Part shown: piece after piece, positions 16,301 through 23,373 of the stretch | Numbering within the stretch: the stretch's first letter is position 1 | Layout: the number at the start of each line of letters is the position of its first letter | From: a virus | DNA: 30,264 nucleotides | Direction: 5' to 3' (one strand) | IMG/VR virus record: IMGVR_UViG_3300021085_000136 | Coordinates: 1-30,264 of that record | Position numbers and translations under genes: made by a program | The notes under the pieces: model-generated | What the model was told of the DNA's origin: nothing | What the model saw: only the letters and a program-made list of their open reading frames with translations | The model's database searches: none

Positions 16301-17994
16301 AAGGAATCCATCAATCCACCATTATCAAAGAAGCTAAAAGCTTTAATGAAGGTGTTTCTGATAGTCTCACCTAATTTATCAAACTTACCGCTAAATGTAT
16401 CAATGGTAGTCTCAGCCATACTCTGAACTGTACCTTTATAGTTAGATACATCAGAATATACACTCATTAAGTCTCTATATGATGCAGCAGTCTCTCCTGC
16501 CGCTATACGTTCCTTTTTCTGAGCTTCTGTAAGTCTTATGGTGGATAGTAAGGCTAAAGCACCTGTAGAGGCGTACTGACCGAAGTATTCTTTAACTCTA
16601 GCAGAAGAGAGTTTCATATCAGCTAGAGATTCTAGCTTCTCTGAAAATTCTGCTGTTACAGGAATACCTTCTTTTTTAAGTCTTTTTGAAACTTTAGAAG
16701 TAGCATCACCTAGACGAAGCATCATCGTCCTAGCGGCAGTACCAGCACGAGACGAGTTCACTCCCTGATTCGCCATAGTTGCTAGGGTTGCAGTAGTTTC
16801 TTCTAAGGTAACATTTGTATTACCTGCGATAGAACCTACATACTTCATTGATCCTGCTATCTTTTCAAAATCCAAAGCAGAGCTAGAAACCGAGTTAGCT
16901 AATAAGTCGCCTACTCTACTGGTTTCAGCAGCAGAGAGTTTATACATATGTAAAACCTCACCAATAAGTTCTGCAGAGGATTTAGTGTCAGCTCCTACTG
17001 CTTTGGAGAATTTGGTGATTTGAGGGGCGATACGAGCTGCTGTATCTGCGTTAAATCCTAGTTTTGAAAGCTCTAAGTTAGCTTTCAGTACATCGTCAGC
17101 AAGTACACCAAACGCAGAGGCTGCTGCCATAGCAGAGTTAGCAGCCGTATTCAACTGAACATCCGTAGCTCCTGTAACAGCCTGGATACCAGCTAAGGTC
17201 TGTTGTATTTTTGTACCTTGTGCGAAGATAGCGATCGCAGTAGCCATAGCAGCAGTAGTAGCAGCTATATAAGGGGTAAGACCTGCGAACCCTAGACTGA
17301 GACTAGAAATACCTGAGATTGCAGCAGGAAGAGCTGTAGCAAATTTACCAAGCTCCCCCTCAAAGGCTCCTGAGTAATGCATAGCTTGACCCATACTTCT
17401 AGCTCCGTGTAGAGCGTTCTGCATAGGGGTTCTCTTACCTCTACTTAAACCTAGCTTCTGAGCATTAGCTTGTAGTTCCAGAGTGTTCAATCTACGTTTT
17501 TCTAAAATTTCTAATTTCTGAGCTTGTTTAAGTTTAGTTACTTCAATAGCAGCCTGTTTCTGAAGCTCTAAAGTTTCTTTCTTTTCAGTGTGTAGAATAG
17601 ACTTAGCTACAGATTGTTGCTTGATAAGATTAGCTTGTAAAGGTTTATTTAACGCATCCTGCTGCTTTAGAGCTAGACGCATCCCTGCGGCTTCCATCTT
17701 CCTTACGTGGTCTAGCTTCATAGCTAGAACATTATCTAGAGTTTTCTGAACATCAGACTCATAAGCTTTATTAGCTCTTCGTCTAGAAGCTGTAAGCTCC
17801 TTCTGAGTCTTCTCTATATTGTTCTCAATCCGTTTAGTACCCTTACCGGCAGCAGAGGCTTCTACTTTAGCTTCTTTCAACTCTTTCAGAGACTGAGTAA
17901 GTTTCTTGACCTCTTTCTGAGAGTCTACGAAATCCTTCTTGAGGTCGGATCTAACCTTAATATTCAGTTCTATGTCAGTCTTCTTAGAAGCCAT
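13315..17994 (-). CDS. Tail tape measure protein (TP901 family core)
   Basis: This 1559-residue protein sets tail length and is ejected with the DNA. The first about 190 residues are Lys/Glu/Gln-rich coiled coil. A hydrophobic Ala/Gly stretch lies near 215-260. Then comes the TP901-type core with typical phrases (LELSKLGFNADTAARIAP, VGADTKSSAELIGEVLHMYK, VTLEETTATLATMANQGV, SRAGTAARTMMLRL). A second hydrophobic stretch lies near 1400-1445 (TAQAIMGTWAGYAAMGLPGM), followed by a conserved NGGMPRG...NEHGQEGVLN segment near the C-terminus. At about 0.15 nm per residue the tail would be roughly 230 nm, an inference from other siphophages. The gene starts inside the end of the second chaperone frame (11-base overlap). 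Confidence 0.95.
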   Translation of the reverse strand: MASKKTDIELNIKVRSDLKKDFVDSQKEVKKLTQSLKELKEAKVEASAAGKGTKRIENNIEKTQKELTASRRRANKAYESDVQKTLDNVLAMKLDHVRKMEAAGMRLALKQQDALNKPLQANLIKQQSVAKSILHTEKKETLELQKQAAIEVTKLKQAQKLEILEKRRLNTLELQANAQKLGLSRGKRTPMQNALHGARSMGQAMHYSGAFEGELGKFATALPAAISGISSLSLGFAGLTPYIAATTAAMATAIAIFAQGTKIQQTLAGIQAVTGATDVQLNTAANSAMAAASAFGVLADDVLKANLELSKLGFNADTAARIAPQITKFSKAVGADTKSSAELIGEVLHMYKLSAAETSRVGDLLANSVSSSALDFEKIAGSMKYVGSIAGNTNVTLEETTATLATMANQGVNSSRAGTAARTMMLRLGDATSKVSKRLKKEGIPVTAEFSEKLESLADMKLSSARVKEYFGQYASTGALALLSTIRLTEAQKKERIAAGETAASYRDLMSVYSDVSNYKGTVQSMAETTIDTFSGKFDKLGETIRNTFIKAFSFFDNGGLMDSLDQVTEWWKRNEHNILGLMDSITEGFGAVFDTIGSIGSAFYKALVTPVNAVIAGLDEISEKLGGLQAIEIGNNAARSQMVSTTFKAQGHIAAVQEAKSMYKGIFHTLDNLTTRDAKMDKSDLTEASKALVKITDREYNTSAKVMEAYAELERRKSELKGAELGPDNFINQSIIDALTGKDERSIAYQERVLHRAEESDRIAENQLQAHNKVVEELRSIYKLADTPEMTRNSLEAQVKTAYDTAVDKIAVLNAKRLKMADINNKTNGEWAEGYTAADAQAISTEIQALVSEFNKMYGATVKLVAKEGLTADDIKFEIGHAYDTRVQSGRTKSEADQAFKAFKLSSDSTKDFFKKMESRANRVGGNLLDLYMVGFQKDVGFTKSPMNTDPVSTKKGGGRRSSGLSKISLGNFDVQDYFVPLNNSIREFINRETATTKQYEDSIKQRIDYVKQINAINKRFDQKRLEIEHKIAEQTVNANKNIADKLQVIFKEMAPGKTAGIDTGSIHRKAQEQQKYDLMKASGRFSEGELAIQQKLIDAQTAQVKEMAKVINGLMKGYNHETATDAQKKAQAIKVFGKEKVGSSSPEEINRALQLFTTAGDIVEVMKQMRDAGIEFTGALKEALTPVQKQQKIAKTLSDADMAGKSYKQRNLSSYNAYSSSGGWAYDPFSSAAVKYQAGENRRGVQKDTQTARYNELSMNLSIAEGEYEEGSKEAQLYINAQKQLALNFKDFEKAQQSERMAARYEMFGQMIAGAQKYYSTVTNLANTYMQMRDLQYQREIKQIDDKYKRAMSWTDTLNKQGMLTDRAAERRNILLEKNKEEAKKKAFQKEKKYKKAQIVLNTAQAIMGTWAGYAAMGLPGMIAASAQTAMLAGLATVQMNMVDSQKYANGGMPRGANANVTMNEHGQEGVLNASAMARMGSRNLHNLNKGYSSDDNSENSTSNVYHISYSPTTTYTGSSSSPADIQNNEAENRRKFSEMLKDTNARGYDKNTRVRI

Positions 17995-18391
17995 CTTTTC
18001 CTGCCTTTGAGTTCATCATTGCTACTCTCTGTTTATGCTCATCGTCTAGTTTACCAGTGAGATTAGTTACAGTTTCGCAAAATTCCAATACTTTTAAAAA
18101 ATAACTACTTTGTTCCGCCATACCTCCTGATTCTGGAAGAATGTTATAATTTTTGAAATGACAATAGAATCTAAAACCCTGATGGTTGTGGTCTGTTATC
18201 TGACTGAGGGGGCATCGCGATTGTGGTATCTTCTTCATACCATTACACTCAGGACACACCTTACCTTGAACTCTACCTTCTGCCATACAAGAAAGGCAAG
18301 GGATAGTCCACCTTGCCTTTTTCACTTCAGAGTGACATCCCATAGAGTTATCTGAGTCAGGTAAACAGCTCCCGTGTTTAACCCAACCCAC
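17984..18391 (-). CDS. Tail assembly chaperone, frameshift extension (gpT-like) with Cys-rich motif
   Basis: This is the second frame of the chaperone pair, lying between the first chaperone and the tape measure. A GTG at 18391 gives 135 residues, but the frame is open upstream to the slippery site at 18415-18421. The more likely product is a 279-residue fusion starting at 18822. C32-x2-C35 and C46-x2-C49 (CLSCMAEGRVQGKVCPECNG) resemble a zinc ribbon or half of a DnaJ-type finger, with extra Cys at 9, 19, 60 and 77. The region YCHFKNYNILPESGGMAEQ and a helical tail match the C-terminal segment typical of such extensions. The fusion should bind the tape measure and recruit tail-tube subunits. 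Confidence 0.8.
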   Translation of the reverse strand: MGWVKHGSCLPDSDNSMGCHSEVKKARWTIPCLSCMAEGRVQGKVCPECNGMKKIPQSRCPLSQITDHNHQGFRFYCHFKNYNILPESGGMAEQSSYFLKVLEFCETVTNLTGKLDDEHKQRVAMMNSKAGKDGF

Positions 18392-18408
18392 ATATAAACA
18401 AGTAAGGA

Positions 18409-18822
18409 TTATGAGTTTTTTGAGTCTTCCTCGTCAATCTCTTTACCTAACTGAATCTGGGCCGCAAGCTCTGTACGAACAGATTTAGGGATGCGAGCAA
18501 GAAAATCATCGTTAATAGGATTAACATTCCCATAAACTTTAACCAGTTGGTTACGCACCACCTGAATAGGTTTACCTTCTTCGTCAAAGAAGTTACGAAC
18601 TCCGATAAGACCGATAGTAAGTGCTGCATAATTCTGATCCCCGTTACGCATTTCGATTGCACCAGTACGAGTAACATTACCCATAAGGTTTTCCAGAATT
18701 GTGTCATCTGAGGGGGTTAGAACCTTTAACTCAAAAACTGTTTGTTCTGCTACAGGTAATTCTCTGTCCTCGAAAGGAACGTAATCGTATGTAGACTTTG
18801 ATAAAATTGGTACTGATTTCAT
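18409..18822 (-). CDS. Tail assembly chaperone (gpG-like)
   Basis: This 137-residue protein lies between the major tail protein and the tape measure, in the place of lambda G. The start ATG has TAGGAG 7 bases upstream and a TATATTTA box 26 nt upstream. The sequence has a beta-rich N-terminal half (VFELKVLTPSDD) and a C-terminal helical part ending in acidic residues plus KNS (LGKEIDEEDSKNS), as in many siphophage chaperones. The KNS codons sit on an A-AAA-AAC heptamer three bases before the stop, so a fraction of ribosomes should shift -1 into the next frame and make the longer G-T product. It is released before the virion is complete. Confidence 0.85.
   Translation of the reverse strand: MKSVPILSKSTYDYVPFEDRELPVAEQTVFELKVLTPSDDTILENLMGNVTRTGAIEMRNGDQNYAALTIGLIGVRNFFDEEGKPIQVVRNQLVKVYGNVNPINDDFLARIPKSVRTELAAQIQLGKEIDEEDSKNS
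18415..18421 (-). promoter_or_regulatory. Programmed -1 frameshift slippery site A AAA AAC
   Basis: On the minus strand the zero frame reads TCA AAA AAC TCA TAA. The heptamer A-AAA-AAC fits X-XXY-YYZ, and after a -1 slip the frame reads AAA AAA CTC ATA ATC and continues without a stop into the next chaperone frame to 17984. The position between tail tube and tape measure is where nearly all siphophages use this device. I found no strong downstream stem; a weak TCACT/AGTGA hairpin lies about 100 nt further on. Confidence 0.85.
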
Positions 18823-18847
18823 AGTAACTCCTATTTGTTGGCTTCAT

Positions 18848-18855
18848 TAAATATA
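18848..18855 (-). promoter_or_regulatory. Late promoter-like box TATATTTA
   Basis: The box lies just beyond the T-run of the terminator at 18866-18893. Its downstream edge is 26 nt before the chaperone ATG at 18822. It would start a tail-assembly transcript (chaperones, tape measure, tail tip). Confidence 0.5.
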
Positions 18856-18865
18856 CACAAATAAA

Positions 18866-18893
18866 AAAAGTACAGAGCGAACTCTGTACTTTT
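18866..18893 (-). terminator. Strong terminator after the major tail protein gene
   Basis: A perfect 12-bp stem (AAAAGTACAGAG with CTCTGTACTTTT) closes a tetraloop that reads TTCG on the transcribed strand, an especially stable loop. The hairpin is followed by a T-run (TTTTTTTATTTG). It ends the major tail protein message 26 bases past the stop and should lower expression of the downstream chaperone genes. Confidence 0.92.
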
Positions 18894-18918
18894 AGATGCA
18901 GATTTTGAACAATTACGC

Positions 18919-20721
18919 TTAGTAGAACACTATACGATATTCATCGTCCTGGTCTTTCGTAGAGCCAACAAAAGAAGCCTCTGCACCAAGAGTCGTAACT
19001 CCGTCACGTTCTGAGTTAGAACCACCTGTAGTCTGTGCCTTTTTCGCATAGAAGTACATACGGTTATTAATCTCGTCATTACTCAACTGATACTCAAGAG
19101 CAACAGGCTCACCTGAGAACCACTTACCGAAGTAGTCGTAATCAGCTTCACTCATAAACTCTGGGTCAAATGAACCTTTAGGAGAACGAGCATTAACAAC
19201 AGCGTTGATGAATCCTCTATCTGCTGAGTTACCAGATTGACGAAGGGCTACTTCATTACCAGATTCTACTGAAACTTCAGAGAAGGCTGGTTTGTATCCA
19301 CCGAACAACAAGTTTGCATCACGAAGAGTTGGAGGTACAAGAGAAGAGTAAACAACATCTTCTGTCATAACGTGGTCGCCAAATCCAGCTCTGTAGTTAT
19401 CGTTAGTATTAGCTAAAGATAATGCTAGAGTAGTTGTAGTACCTGTCGCTGAACCGTCCTGTAAGAATAAGATGTCACCATCTACTACAGTTGACACGTC
19501 CCCCTCAAGAACCTCAATCCAAATCTCAGCATCAGTCAAAGCACCACCGGCTACTGTAAGAGCTTTACGAACTACAAATTTAACGTCTCCGCCAGAACCT
19601 ACAAGTAATACAGAACCTTCTGGTAAGTCCATCGCAGGAGTTCCGTTCACAGTGTAAATTTGTCCGTCTGGTACAATACCTTGGAAGTCAAATTCGAATT
19701 TACCAAGACCAGAGTTCTCTGCCATAATAGAGAAGTTACCCATTGCTCCGTAAATTGTACGTTGATAACCTTCTTCTTCTACACGAATAGTCATAGATTT
19801 CTGGTTACGAGAAATTGGATATACAGCAGAACCTACTACAGCGGATTCTACACTACCTGTTATAAACGTACCTAATACAGACCCGTCCTCTGAAACTACT
19901 TCATACTCTGTAGCGTCTGCAAGAGAAGGAGCAGTAACACCATCAGCTTTAAGAGTTTCGTAGTAAACTACATCTCTACGCTTACCTAAATCTACTGGGA
20001 TTACGATACGAGCACCCATATCGGACAACCCGCCTGCGCCTACAGTGTCGATATTCAAAACACCACCGACAAAAGAGCTACCATCAATCTGAGAGATTAA
20101 GATACCTTCGTTAGCGTTGAAGCCTGTACCGCCTACATTTACTACAGCAGATACGATAGCGTTAGAGGCTACTGTTACGTCAATAGTAGCTCCTACACCT
20201 GAACCTGTAGTAGTAAAATCTACACCTTGTACGATAGTGTAAGTACCGTCTGCATTAGAGCCAAAACCTGTTCCTACTACAGATAATGTAGCGATAGATC
20301 CCGAAGCTCCTCCACTCGTAGCATATAATTTACTATTCACAGTAAACGTCTCTGCTGTGTTTGAAGGGTCGAATGAAACTGTATCCAAGTCAATGGAGAA
20401 TACATTTCTAACACCCATTGAGCAGGCTTCTAAGTAATCTACTACTTTTGGTTTTACAAATCCTGGCCCTTCTTCACCTTTGAACTCGTGAGTGAATTTA
20501 GCACCACCAGAAATTTTTCCGATAACACCTTGAAGTTTAGTGATAGAGGATCTGGCTACATCACGCTCAATCATTTCTACTTCTGGGTCGATGTTAGGAG
20601 CTACAGCTACTTCAAGTCCTGCATCCGCAGCACCTAAATCTAACTCCATCCCTGTCTCACAGTCTTCTAGTCGTCCTAGAATCTGTCTTACTCTTTGTAA
20701 CTTAGTATTACAACCTGACAT
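18919..20721 (-). CDS. Major tail (tube) protein with an inserted beta domain
   Basis: This 600-residue protein has the start typical of siphophage tube proteins: a basic helix (TKLQRVRQILGRLEDCETG), then about residues 45-80 a run ending in MIERDVARSSITK and FTHEFKG. A Gly-rich repeat-like block near 135-232 (SVVGTGFGSNADGTY, VNVGGTGFNANEG) interrupts the fold and resembles surface beta domains of other phage structural proteins. The C-terminus (RMYFYAKKAQTTGG ... DDEYRIVFY) is again typical of tube subunits. AAGGAG precedes the ATG by 8 bases, and a very strong terminator follows, fitting a highly expressed single gene. It is about twice the size of a simple tube protein, so decorated tails are expected. 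Confidence 0.85.
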   Translation of the reverse strand: MSGCNTKLQRVRQILGRLEDCETGMELDLGAADAGLEVAVAPNIDPEVEMIERDVARSSITKLQGVIGKISGGAKFTHEFKGEEGPGFVKPKVVDYLEACSMGVRNVFSIDLDTVSFDPSNTAETFTVNSKLYATSGGASGSIATLSVVGTGFGSNADGTYTIVQGVDFTTTGSGVGATIDVTVASNAIVSAVVNVGGTGFNANEGILISQIDGSSFVGGVLNIDTVGAGGLSDMGARIVIPVDLGKRRDVVYYETLKADGVTAPSLADATEYEVVSEDGSVLGTFITGSVESAVVGSAVYPISRNQKSMTIRVEEEGYQRTIYGAMGNFSIMAENSGLGKFEFDFQGIVPDGQIYTVNGTPAMDLPEGSVLLVGSGGDVKFVVRKALTVAGGALTDAEIWIEVLEGDVSTVVDGDILFLQDGSATGTTTTLALSLANTNDNYRAGFGDHVMTEDVVYSSLVPPTLRDANLLFGGYKPAFSEVSVESGNEVALRQSGNSADRGFINAVVNARSPKGSFDPEFMSEADYDYFGKWFSGEPVALEYQLSNDEINNRMYFYAKKAQTTGGSNSERDGVTTLGAEASFVGSTKDQDDEYRIVFY

Positions 20722-20779
20722 ATATTACTCCTTGCAAGAATATGTAAAATAATGGTCTTCTTAAAAAATACAACTTTTT

Positions 20780-21556
20780 TTAGTTTCTAGGGACTCTAGT
20801 GTTTCTTTCTGCGTGTCTATAGTGTACCTGACCTTTAATATAACCTCCTACCCAGTCAGAAATACCGTCAGAAGCATAATCTTCTACTTTATCTACCCAA
20901 AGCTCAATATTTAAACAAAGGTCTGGATTAGTTTCTCTAAGTCTATGAGAACGAGTTAATTCATCTTGGATGTCTCCTAACCATTCCTCCATATCCATTA
21001 ACTCAGAAGCTTCCATATTAAGTTTATACTCTATGATAAAATGGAGCTTATTATTATATCTATCTGAAATTTTCGTAGCTTTATTTTCCGTTTCAGGTAG
21101 AACTGTGATACAAGGATAGTGAGTAGAGTCTTCAGTTTGGATGTATCGAGTGACTGAATTAGAAGAATAATCTGCTTGATTCATACGTACGTTGAAAGAC
21201 TGGCCCACCACAAGAACTCCGTCGGTTGACGTAAATTCCAGTGATATTCCTGAATCCGATAAAGCAAATACATTGCTGCCGACAGACACATTATGAGTAA
21301 CAGGACTGTCCGATGACTTCTCTTCATAAGTTCTCGTTATGTTGATTTCTGAGGGGGAGATGGTTTCGATTAAATATCTACGATAAGTGTATTCATCGTC
21401 CGGGTCTGGTGTATAAGTTCCAGAGAGTGAAAGCATCTGAAAAGATGTCACTGGCCCTGTATCAAAACGTAGATTCCCCTCAGGAGAAGCTACATCTTTC
21501 ATACGCTCTTTTATCGTTTCCAAAATTCTATTTCTTACTGTCTTCTGTTTTGCCAT
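20780..21556 (-). CDS. Tail terminator / tail completion protein candidate
   Basis: This 258-residue protein lies between the gp10-like neck protein and the major tail protein, the standard slot for the tail terminator that caps the tube and joins the head. An N-terminal helix (KTVRNRILETIKERMKDV), a middle beta region, and a C-terminal half with TRYIQTEDSTHYPCITVLPETE, a long helix (MDMEEWLGDIQDELTRSHR) and a strand-rich end fit that family in outline. Residues about 40-140 look like an inserted beta domain that would explain the extra length. Its ATG overlaps the upstream stop by one base. The assignment is mainly from gene order. Confidence 0.6.
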   Translation of the reverse strand: MAKQKTVRNRILETIKERMKDVASPEGNLRFDTGPVTSFQMLSLSGTYTPDPDDEYTYRRYLIETISPSEINITRTYEEKSSDSPVTHNVSVGSNVFALSDSGISLEFTSTDGVLVVGQSFNVRMNQADYSSNSVTRYIQTEDSTHYPCITVLPETENKATKISDRYNNKLHFIIEYKLNMEASELMDMEEWLGDIQDELTRSHRLRETNPDLCLNIELWVDKVEDYASDGISDWVGGYIKGQVHYRHAERNTRVPRN

Positions 21557-22230
21557 TATAAAAACCTATCTGCTATGGTAGCTCGGCTACCGTTAAATCC
21601 TGCTTTACCTTCACCAAAACGCTCCACAATAGTTGAAGCTAGTCTATTCGACAATATATCAGACTTCTCATTTATATATTGCTGTAAACCTCTAGGCTGT
21701 CTAGGTAATGTAAGTTTATCTACTAAGAACCAGTGAGCAGTCTTAGCTTTTTTACTAGCTCCTAGAACTCCCCATACATTTTTATTCTTGCCTCTAGGTT
21801 CAGAGAACATCCTAAGAATAACTGCCTTACTAGGGTTTACTCTACGTTTTACTTTTGTATTAGGAGCTAATAAGAATTTACGGCCTGCTGCAGGGTAGAT
21901 AGAGACTTCATCAGGACGGGTAAGAGACAGTTTACCTTTTGGGGTGTAAGCAAACACACTTCCTGTAAACGCATTACTCTGACCCATCCTAGTTTCAACA
22001 ACATCGGTATAACTCCAGGCGTTGTAAAGTCTACCTTTATTTCGTCTGAAAGCTCCTCCGTTATTAGATCCATAATCGTCTTTATCTCTATTGTAAAATT
22101 TATATCTGATACCGTCACGTAAAGCCTGTAGATTCCTCTGCATAGACCTTTTAACGGTTTTATCGGCATCCCTCATAGAAGATAACCTTTTGATTACCTT
22201 CTGTTCGAATTTAGCTATTTCGTCAGCCAT
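21556..22230 (-). CDS. HK97 gp10-like neck protein
   Basis: This 224-residue basic protein begins with a helix typical of the gp10-like group (MADEIAKFEQKVIKRLSSM) and has Arg/Lys-rich stretches and a central beta region (AFTGSVFAYTPKGKLS, AAGRKFLLAPNTKVKRR). It lies between the head-tail adaptor and the tail-terminator candidate, where head-closure or gp10-like neck proteins are found. It follows the adaptor gene after a 9-base gap and overlaps the next gene by one base. At 224 residues it is longer than the usual 120-150, with a C-terminal extension (ASTIVERFGEGKAGFNGSRA). Confidence 0.6.
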   Translation of the reverse strand: MADEIAKFEQKVIKRLSSMRDADKTVKRSMQRNLQALRDGIRYKFYNRDKDDYGSNNGGAFRRNKGRLYNAWSYTDVVETRMGQSNAFTGSVFAYTPKGKLSLTRPDEVSIYPAAGRKFLLAPNTKVKRRVNPSKAVILRMFSEPRGKNKNVWGVLGASKKAKTAHWFLVDKLTLPRQPRGLQQYINEKSDILSNRLASTIVERFGEGKAGFNGSRATIADRFL

Positions 22231-22239
22231 ACTGAACTG

Positions 22240-22827
22240 TTACCCGAAGAACGCTAATCTATAAGGTCGTATTGCTCTGATAAGCTCTTTTCTAAATACT
22301 GGAGCATAGTATTCTTCAGCGTTAGTTCCAGAGTTACCAATCTTAGATACAGAGATTGTTTTCTTTCTTTTGTATTCAAACAGACATTGTAGTAATACTT
22401 CATATTCAATCTCTGGGTATTTGGCGATAAAGTCGGCTGTATCTGTAGCCATACCGCCAGTGTAAGTTACAGAGAAAGAATCCCCTTGTAATGTGAAATC
22501 GTAGGCGAATAAATCTTGAATCCAACCTCTGTCAGAATATAGACTGAAAGGTTTAATTTCGTCAAGGTCTAGTACAACATCCTGAATCAAATCTTTAACT
22601 TCAACTAAGGGCCCTGTTAAAGGAGCAGCCTGTAACTGAAATTTACAATTCGTTTTCTTGGTGTAATGGAAAATTTCGGTGTACTCACCAATTTGAATTT
22701 TCCGCCCCATGTATTGAGCTACCTTATAAGAAACCCCTTTTATAATCATATTAAGAAGGTTATCTTCTTTCCCATTAGGAAAAGTGTTATCAAGCTCTAA
22801 AAGTCGCTCTAGTGTGGTTAAATTCAT
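22240..22827 (-). CDS. Head-tail connector / adaptor (gp6-like)
   Basis: This 195-residue protein has the layout of the HK97 gp6-like adaptors that ring the portal: an N-terminal helical bundle (LLNMIIKGVSYKVAQYMGRKIQIGEYTE), a strand block with LQAAPLTGPLVEVKDL, then a beta region ending in SFSVTYTGG, and a C-terminal helix pair (YEVLLQCLFEYKRKK ... IRAIRPYRL). It lies after the capsid gene and one small gene, and before the gp10-like protein, as expected. The TATATTTA box 24 nt upstream and the terminator in front of it suggest that it starts a connector/tail transcript. The Shine-Dalgarno (GAGG) is weak. Confidence 0.82.
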   Translation of the reverse strand: MNLTTLERLLELDNTFPNGKEDNLLNMIIKGVSYKVAQYMGRKIQIGEYTEIFHYTKKTNCKFQLQAAPLTGPLVEVKDLIQDVVLDLDEIKPFSLYSDRGWIQDLFAYDFTLQGDSFSVTYTGGMATDTADFIAKYPEIEYEVLLQCLFEYKRKKTISVSKIGNSGTNAEEYYAPVFRKELIRAIRPYRLAFFG

Positions 22828-22850
22828 CTATTACCTCGTGTTTTATATTC

Positions 22851-22858
22851 TAAATATA
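22851..22858 (-). promoter_or_regulatory. Late promoter-like box TATATTTA
   Basis: The box lies three bases beyond the T-run of the terminator at 22866-22893 (TTTTTGTTTATATTTAG) and 24 nt before the adaptor ATG. The sequence TTTTTGTTTATATTTA is repeated exactly in front of the gene at 22919-23281. Confidence 0.5.
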
Positions 22859-22865
22859 AACAAAA

Positions 22866-22893
22866 AGCCTGCAAGTATTAGAACTTACAGGCT
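22866..22893 (-). terminator. Terminator between the Lys-rich gene and the adaptor gene
   Basis: AGCCTGCAAGT pairs with ACTTACAGGCT around a short AT loop. The one mismatch is a G-U wobble in the minus-strand RNA. Five Ts follow on the minus strand. It lies 25 bases past the stop at 22919. Confidence 0.88.
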
Positions 22894-22918
22894 GATAGTT
22901 GAAATTCCTTGTCGGGGT

Positions 22919-23281
22919 TTAATTTCTACGTAATGCTTCTGCTAATAAATCTGATAACTCTACAGGCATTTCAAGTTTACGGAATTGGCCCGCACAGTCT
23001 TTGTCTGTAATAGGGTCAGATATTTCAACTTCTTCTCCTGCTGGGATAGTAGCCAGAATACGAGTAGAAGGATGGTCATACTTATAGTAAGCATAACCTT
23101 TCTTTACTTTGAATTTCTTAGGTACTACTACATCACCTTTCTTAGGCTCTTTTGACAAGTCTTCGTCTGTCAAAGTCTTTACAACTTCTTCAGGTACAGA
23201 CTCGTGAGGTACTGCTAAATCTTTTTCTTCTTTAACTTCTTCTGCTTTCACTTTCTTTGTAGATTTTTTCTTTGCTGCCAT
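22919..23281 (-). CDS. Lys/Glu-rich small structural or accessory protein
   Basis: This is a 120-residue protein. I chose the ATG at 23281 because CAGGAG lies 7-12 bases upstream and a TATATTTA box lies 27 nt upstream; an in-frame TTG at 23320 falls inside the terminator. The first about 55 residues are low-complexity Lys/Glu/Val (KKKSTKKVKAEEVKEEKD), followed by a compact domain (KFKVKKGYAYYKYDHPSTRILATIPAGEEVEI read in parts) and a helical end. It is encoded between capsid and adaptor, as an independent unit flanked by two terminators. That fits a head decoration or head-completion protein, or a nucleoid-like packaged protein. I recognise no family. Confidence 0.75.
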   Translation of the reverse strand: MAAKKKSTKKVKAEEVKEEKDLAVPHESVPEEVVKTLTDEDLSKEPKKGDVVVPKKFKVKKGYAYYKYDHPSTRILATIPAGEEVEISDPITDKDCAGQFRKLEMPVELSDLLAEALRRN

Positions 23282-23307
23282 TATAAGGCTCCTGTTAAAT
23301 GGTGTTA

Positions 23308-23315
23308 TAAATATA
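23308..23315 (-). promoter_or_regulatory. Late promoter-like box TATATTTA
   Basis: The box directly follows the T-run of the capsid terminator (23322-23353) and ends 27 nt before the ATG at 23281. It is the same TTTTTGTTTATATTTA arrangement as at 22851-22858. Confidence 0.5.
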
Positions 23316-23321
23316 AACAAA

Positions 23322-23353
23322 AAATCCCCTCAAAGTAATCTCTGAGGGGATTT
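23322..23353 (-). terminator. Strong terminator after the capsid gene
   Basis: A perfect 11-bp stem pairs AAATCCCCTCA (23322-23332) with TGAGGGGATTT (23343-23353). The minus-strand T-run follows (GATTTTTTG). Both arms contain the genome-wide TGAGGGG heptamer, one in each orientation. It ends the capsid message 21 bases past the stop. Confidence 0.92.
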
Positions 23354-23373
23354 AGGTTTTACTGGACTACTTA

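Noticed and set aside
18300-18408. Stimulatory pseudoknot downstream of the slippery site
   Set aside because: Only a weak 5-bp stem and a GTTTA/TAAAC pairing were found, not enough to annotate.
20722-20779. Terminator between the tail-terminator candidate and the major tail protein
   Set aside because: Only short A/T tracts and a loose AAGAA/TTCTT pairing occur; no convincing stem with a T-run.
23282-23320. TTG start adding a hydrophobic MFIFITPF-like leader to the Lys-rich protein
   Set aside because: It lies against the capsid terminator and upstream of the promoter-like box; the ATG at 23281 has CAGGAG at proper spacing.
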